Shown here in pieces: positions 63,659 to 64,000 of a DNA stretch of 64,000 nucleotides. The translations under genes and the position numbers were made by a program. The stretch spans positions 1 to 64,000 of the forward strand of contig JADKHH010000010.1 of the NCBI GenBank assembly GCA_016721905.1, read 5' to 3'. This DNA comes from Candidatus Opimibacter skivensis. GTDB lineage: Bacteria; Bacteroidota; Bacteroidia; Chitinophagales; Saprospiraceae. Numbering within the stretch: position 1 is the stretch's first letter; each line of letters begins with the position of its first letter. The notes beneath the pieces are model-generated. The model saw only the letters and a list, made by a program, of their open reading frames with translations, searched no databases and was not told the origin of the DNA.

Positions 63659-64000
63659 TTAATGCAATTTTTCCTGTGTTGATAAGGTGGCAAAGCTACT
63701 TTTAAAAACGCTAATTTTGATTTACGTTTTGCCTTGCTTTCCCATTACCCCAGTGGATTTAAACTTATTATTTATTAATTATTTCGCACGGAGAACACGG
63801 AGTGCACGGAGAAATATCTGACTCCTGGCAGTCCCTCTACTCTGAATATTTCGCGCAAAGAAGCAGAGGCGCAGTTTAGTTTTCACTTTCGAAAAAACCT
63901 TCCCACTTTTCATTCCCTGTTGGTTATTGGTTATTGAGTCAATGCTAAATTCCGTCTCCAGGCAGTCCATTTGTTTATCTCGCGCAAAGACGCAACGGCG
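63659..64000. other. 342-bp window-end region with promoter and dispersed repeats
   Basis: It holds the -7 box TAGCTTTG at 63691-63698 (minus strand), 32 nt before the saccharopine dehydrogenase-like start. Repeat words of the CACGGAGAACACGGAG kind (63787-63812) and CGCGCAAAGACGC kind (63850 and 63980) follow, and the last is cut by the window end. No gene was seen. Confidence 0.55.

Noticed and set aside
63779..63970. 63-residue minus-strand frame at the window end
   Set aside because: It is made from dispersed repeat words (CACGGAG, CGCAAAGACGC) and has no start-associated signals.

Overview
This 64 kb window looks like chromosomal DNA of a member of the Bacteroidota, most likely in or near the Saprospiria (Haliscomenobacter/Lewinella-type); the genus is inference. 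Six secreted proteins end in type IX secretion (T9SS) sorting domains. Other pointers are a CarboxypepD_reg-type TonB receptor, futalosine-route menaquinone genes, a barrel-linked anti-sigma factor, the BatA-like / dihydroorotase-like / DUF4199 / GT2 gene order, and -7 promoter boxes of the TAnnTTTG type. No rRNA, tRNA, CRISPR array, transposase or prophage was seen.

Layout. 1-9.3 kb: SnoaL-like lipoprotein, methionine aminopeptidase, DUF4397 lipoprotein, HMA-AraC regulator, WG-repeat protein, BNR-type T9SS protein, and a Tat-exported unknown protein next to a flavoprotein. Five of these genes carry single-base frameshifts (six in all), whereas no obvious ones appear further on. 9.7-15.5 kb: respiratory/sulfur block (Tat ferredoxin, NrfD-type quinol protein, anchored periplasmic protein, cysteine synthase-like enzyme, two YeeE/YedE-type transporter halves). 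15.6-28.3 kb: beta-helix T9SS protein, DUF1624 acyltransferase, FtsE, CcmE-CcmF, DUF2520 protein, two small unknowns, uridine kinase and a nucleoside transporter. 28.4-34.9 kb: ECF sigma factor, dual-membrane-spanning anti-sigma factor and lipoprotein, next to a 1074-residue SprB-repeat adhesin. 35-45 kb: RarA, aspartokinase, CotH-kinase protein, acyl-CoA dehydrogenase, FG-GAP protein, cytochrome oxidase subunit III. 45.2-49 kb: minus-strand operon of glycosyltransferase, MqnE, MqnA and a YciO-type protein. 49-58.7 kb: TonB receptor with a T9SS esterase-fold protein, then BatA-like protein, dihydroorotase-like protein, DUF4199 protein and GT2. 58.9-64 kb: Mpo1-like protein, M20 amidohydrolase, HMG-CoA lyase, small membrane protein, saccharopine dehydrogenase-like protein.

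The two strongest signals are (1) the sigma/anti-sigma locus at 28.4-31.6 kb, where one protein appears to cross the inner membrane, span the periplasm on a five-residue repeat linker and end in an outer-membrane barrel, and (2) about a dozen arrays of degenerate 7-bp repeats, most of which start at, or encode, the stop codons of neighbouring genes. Several other palindromic repeat families fill the remaining intergenic gaps.
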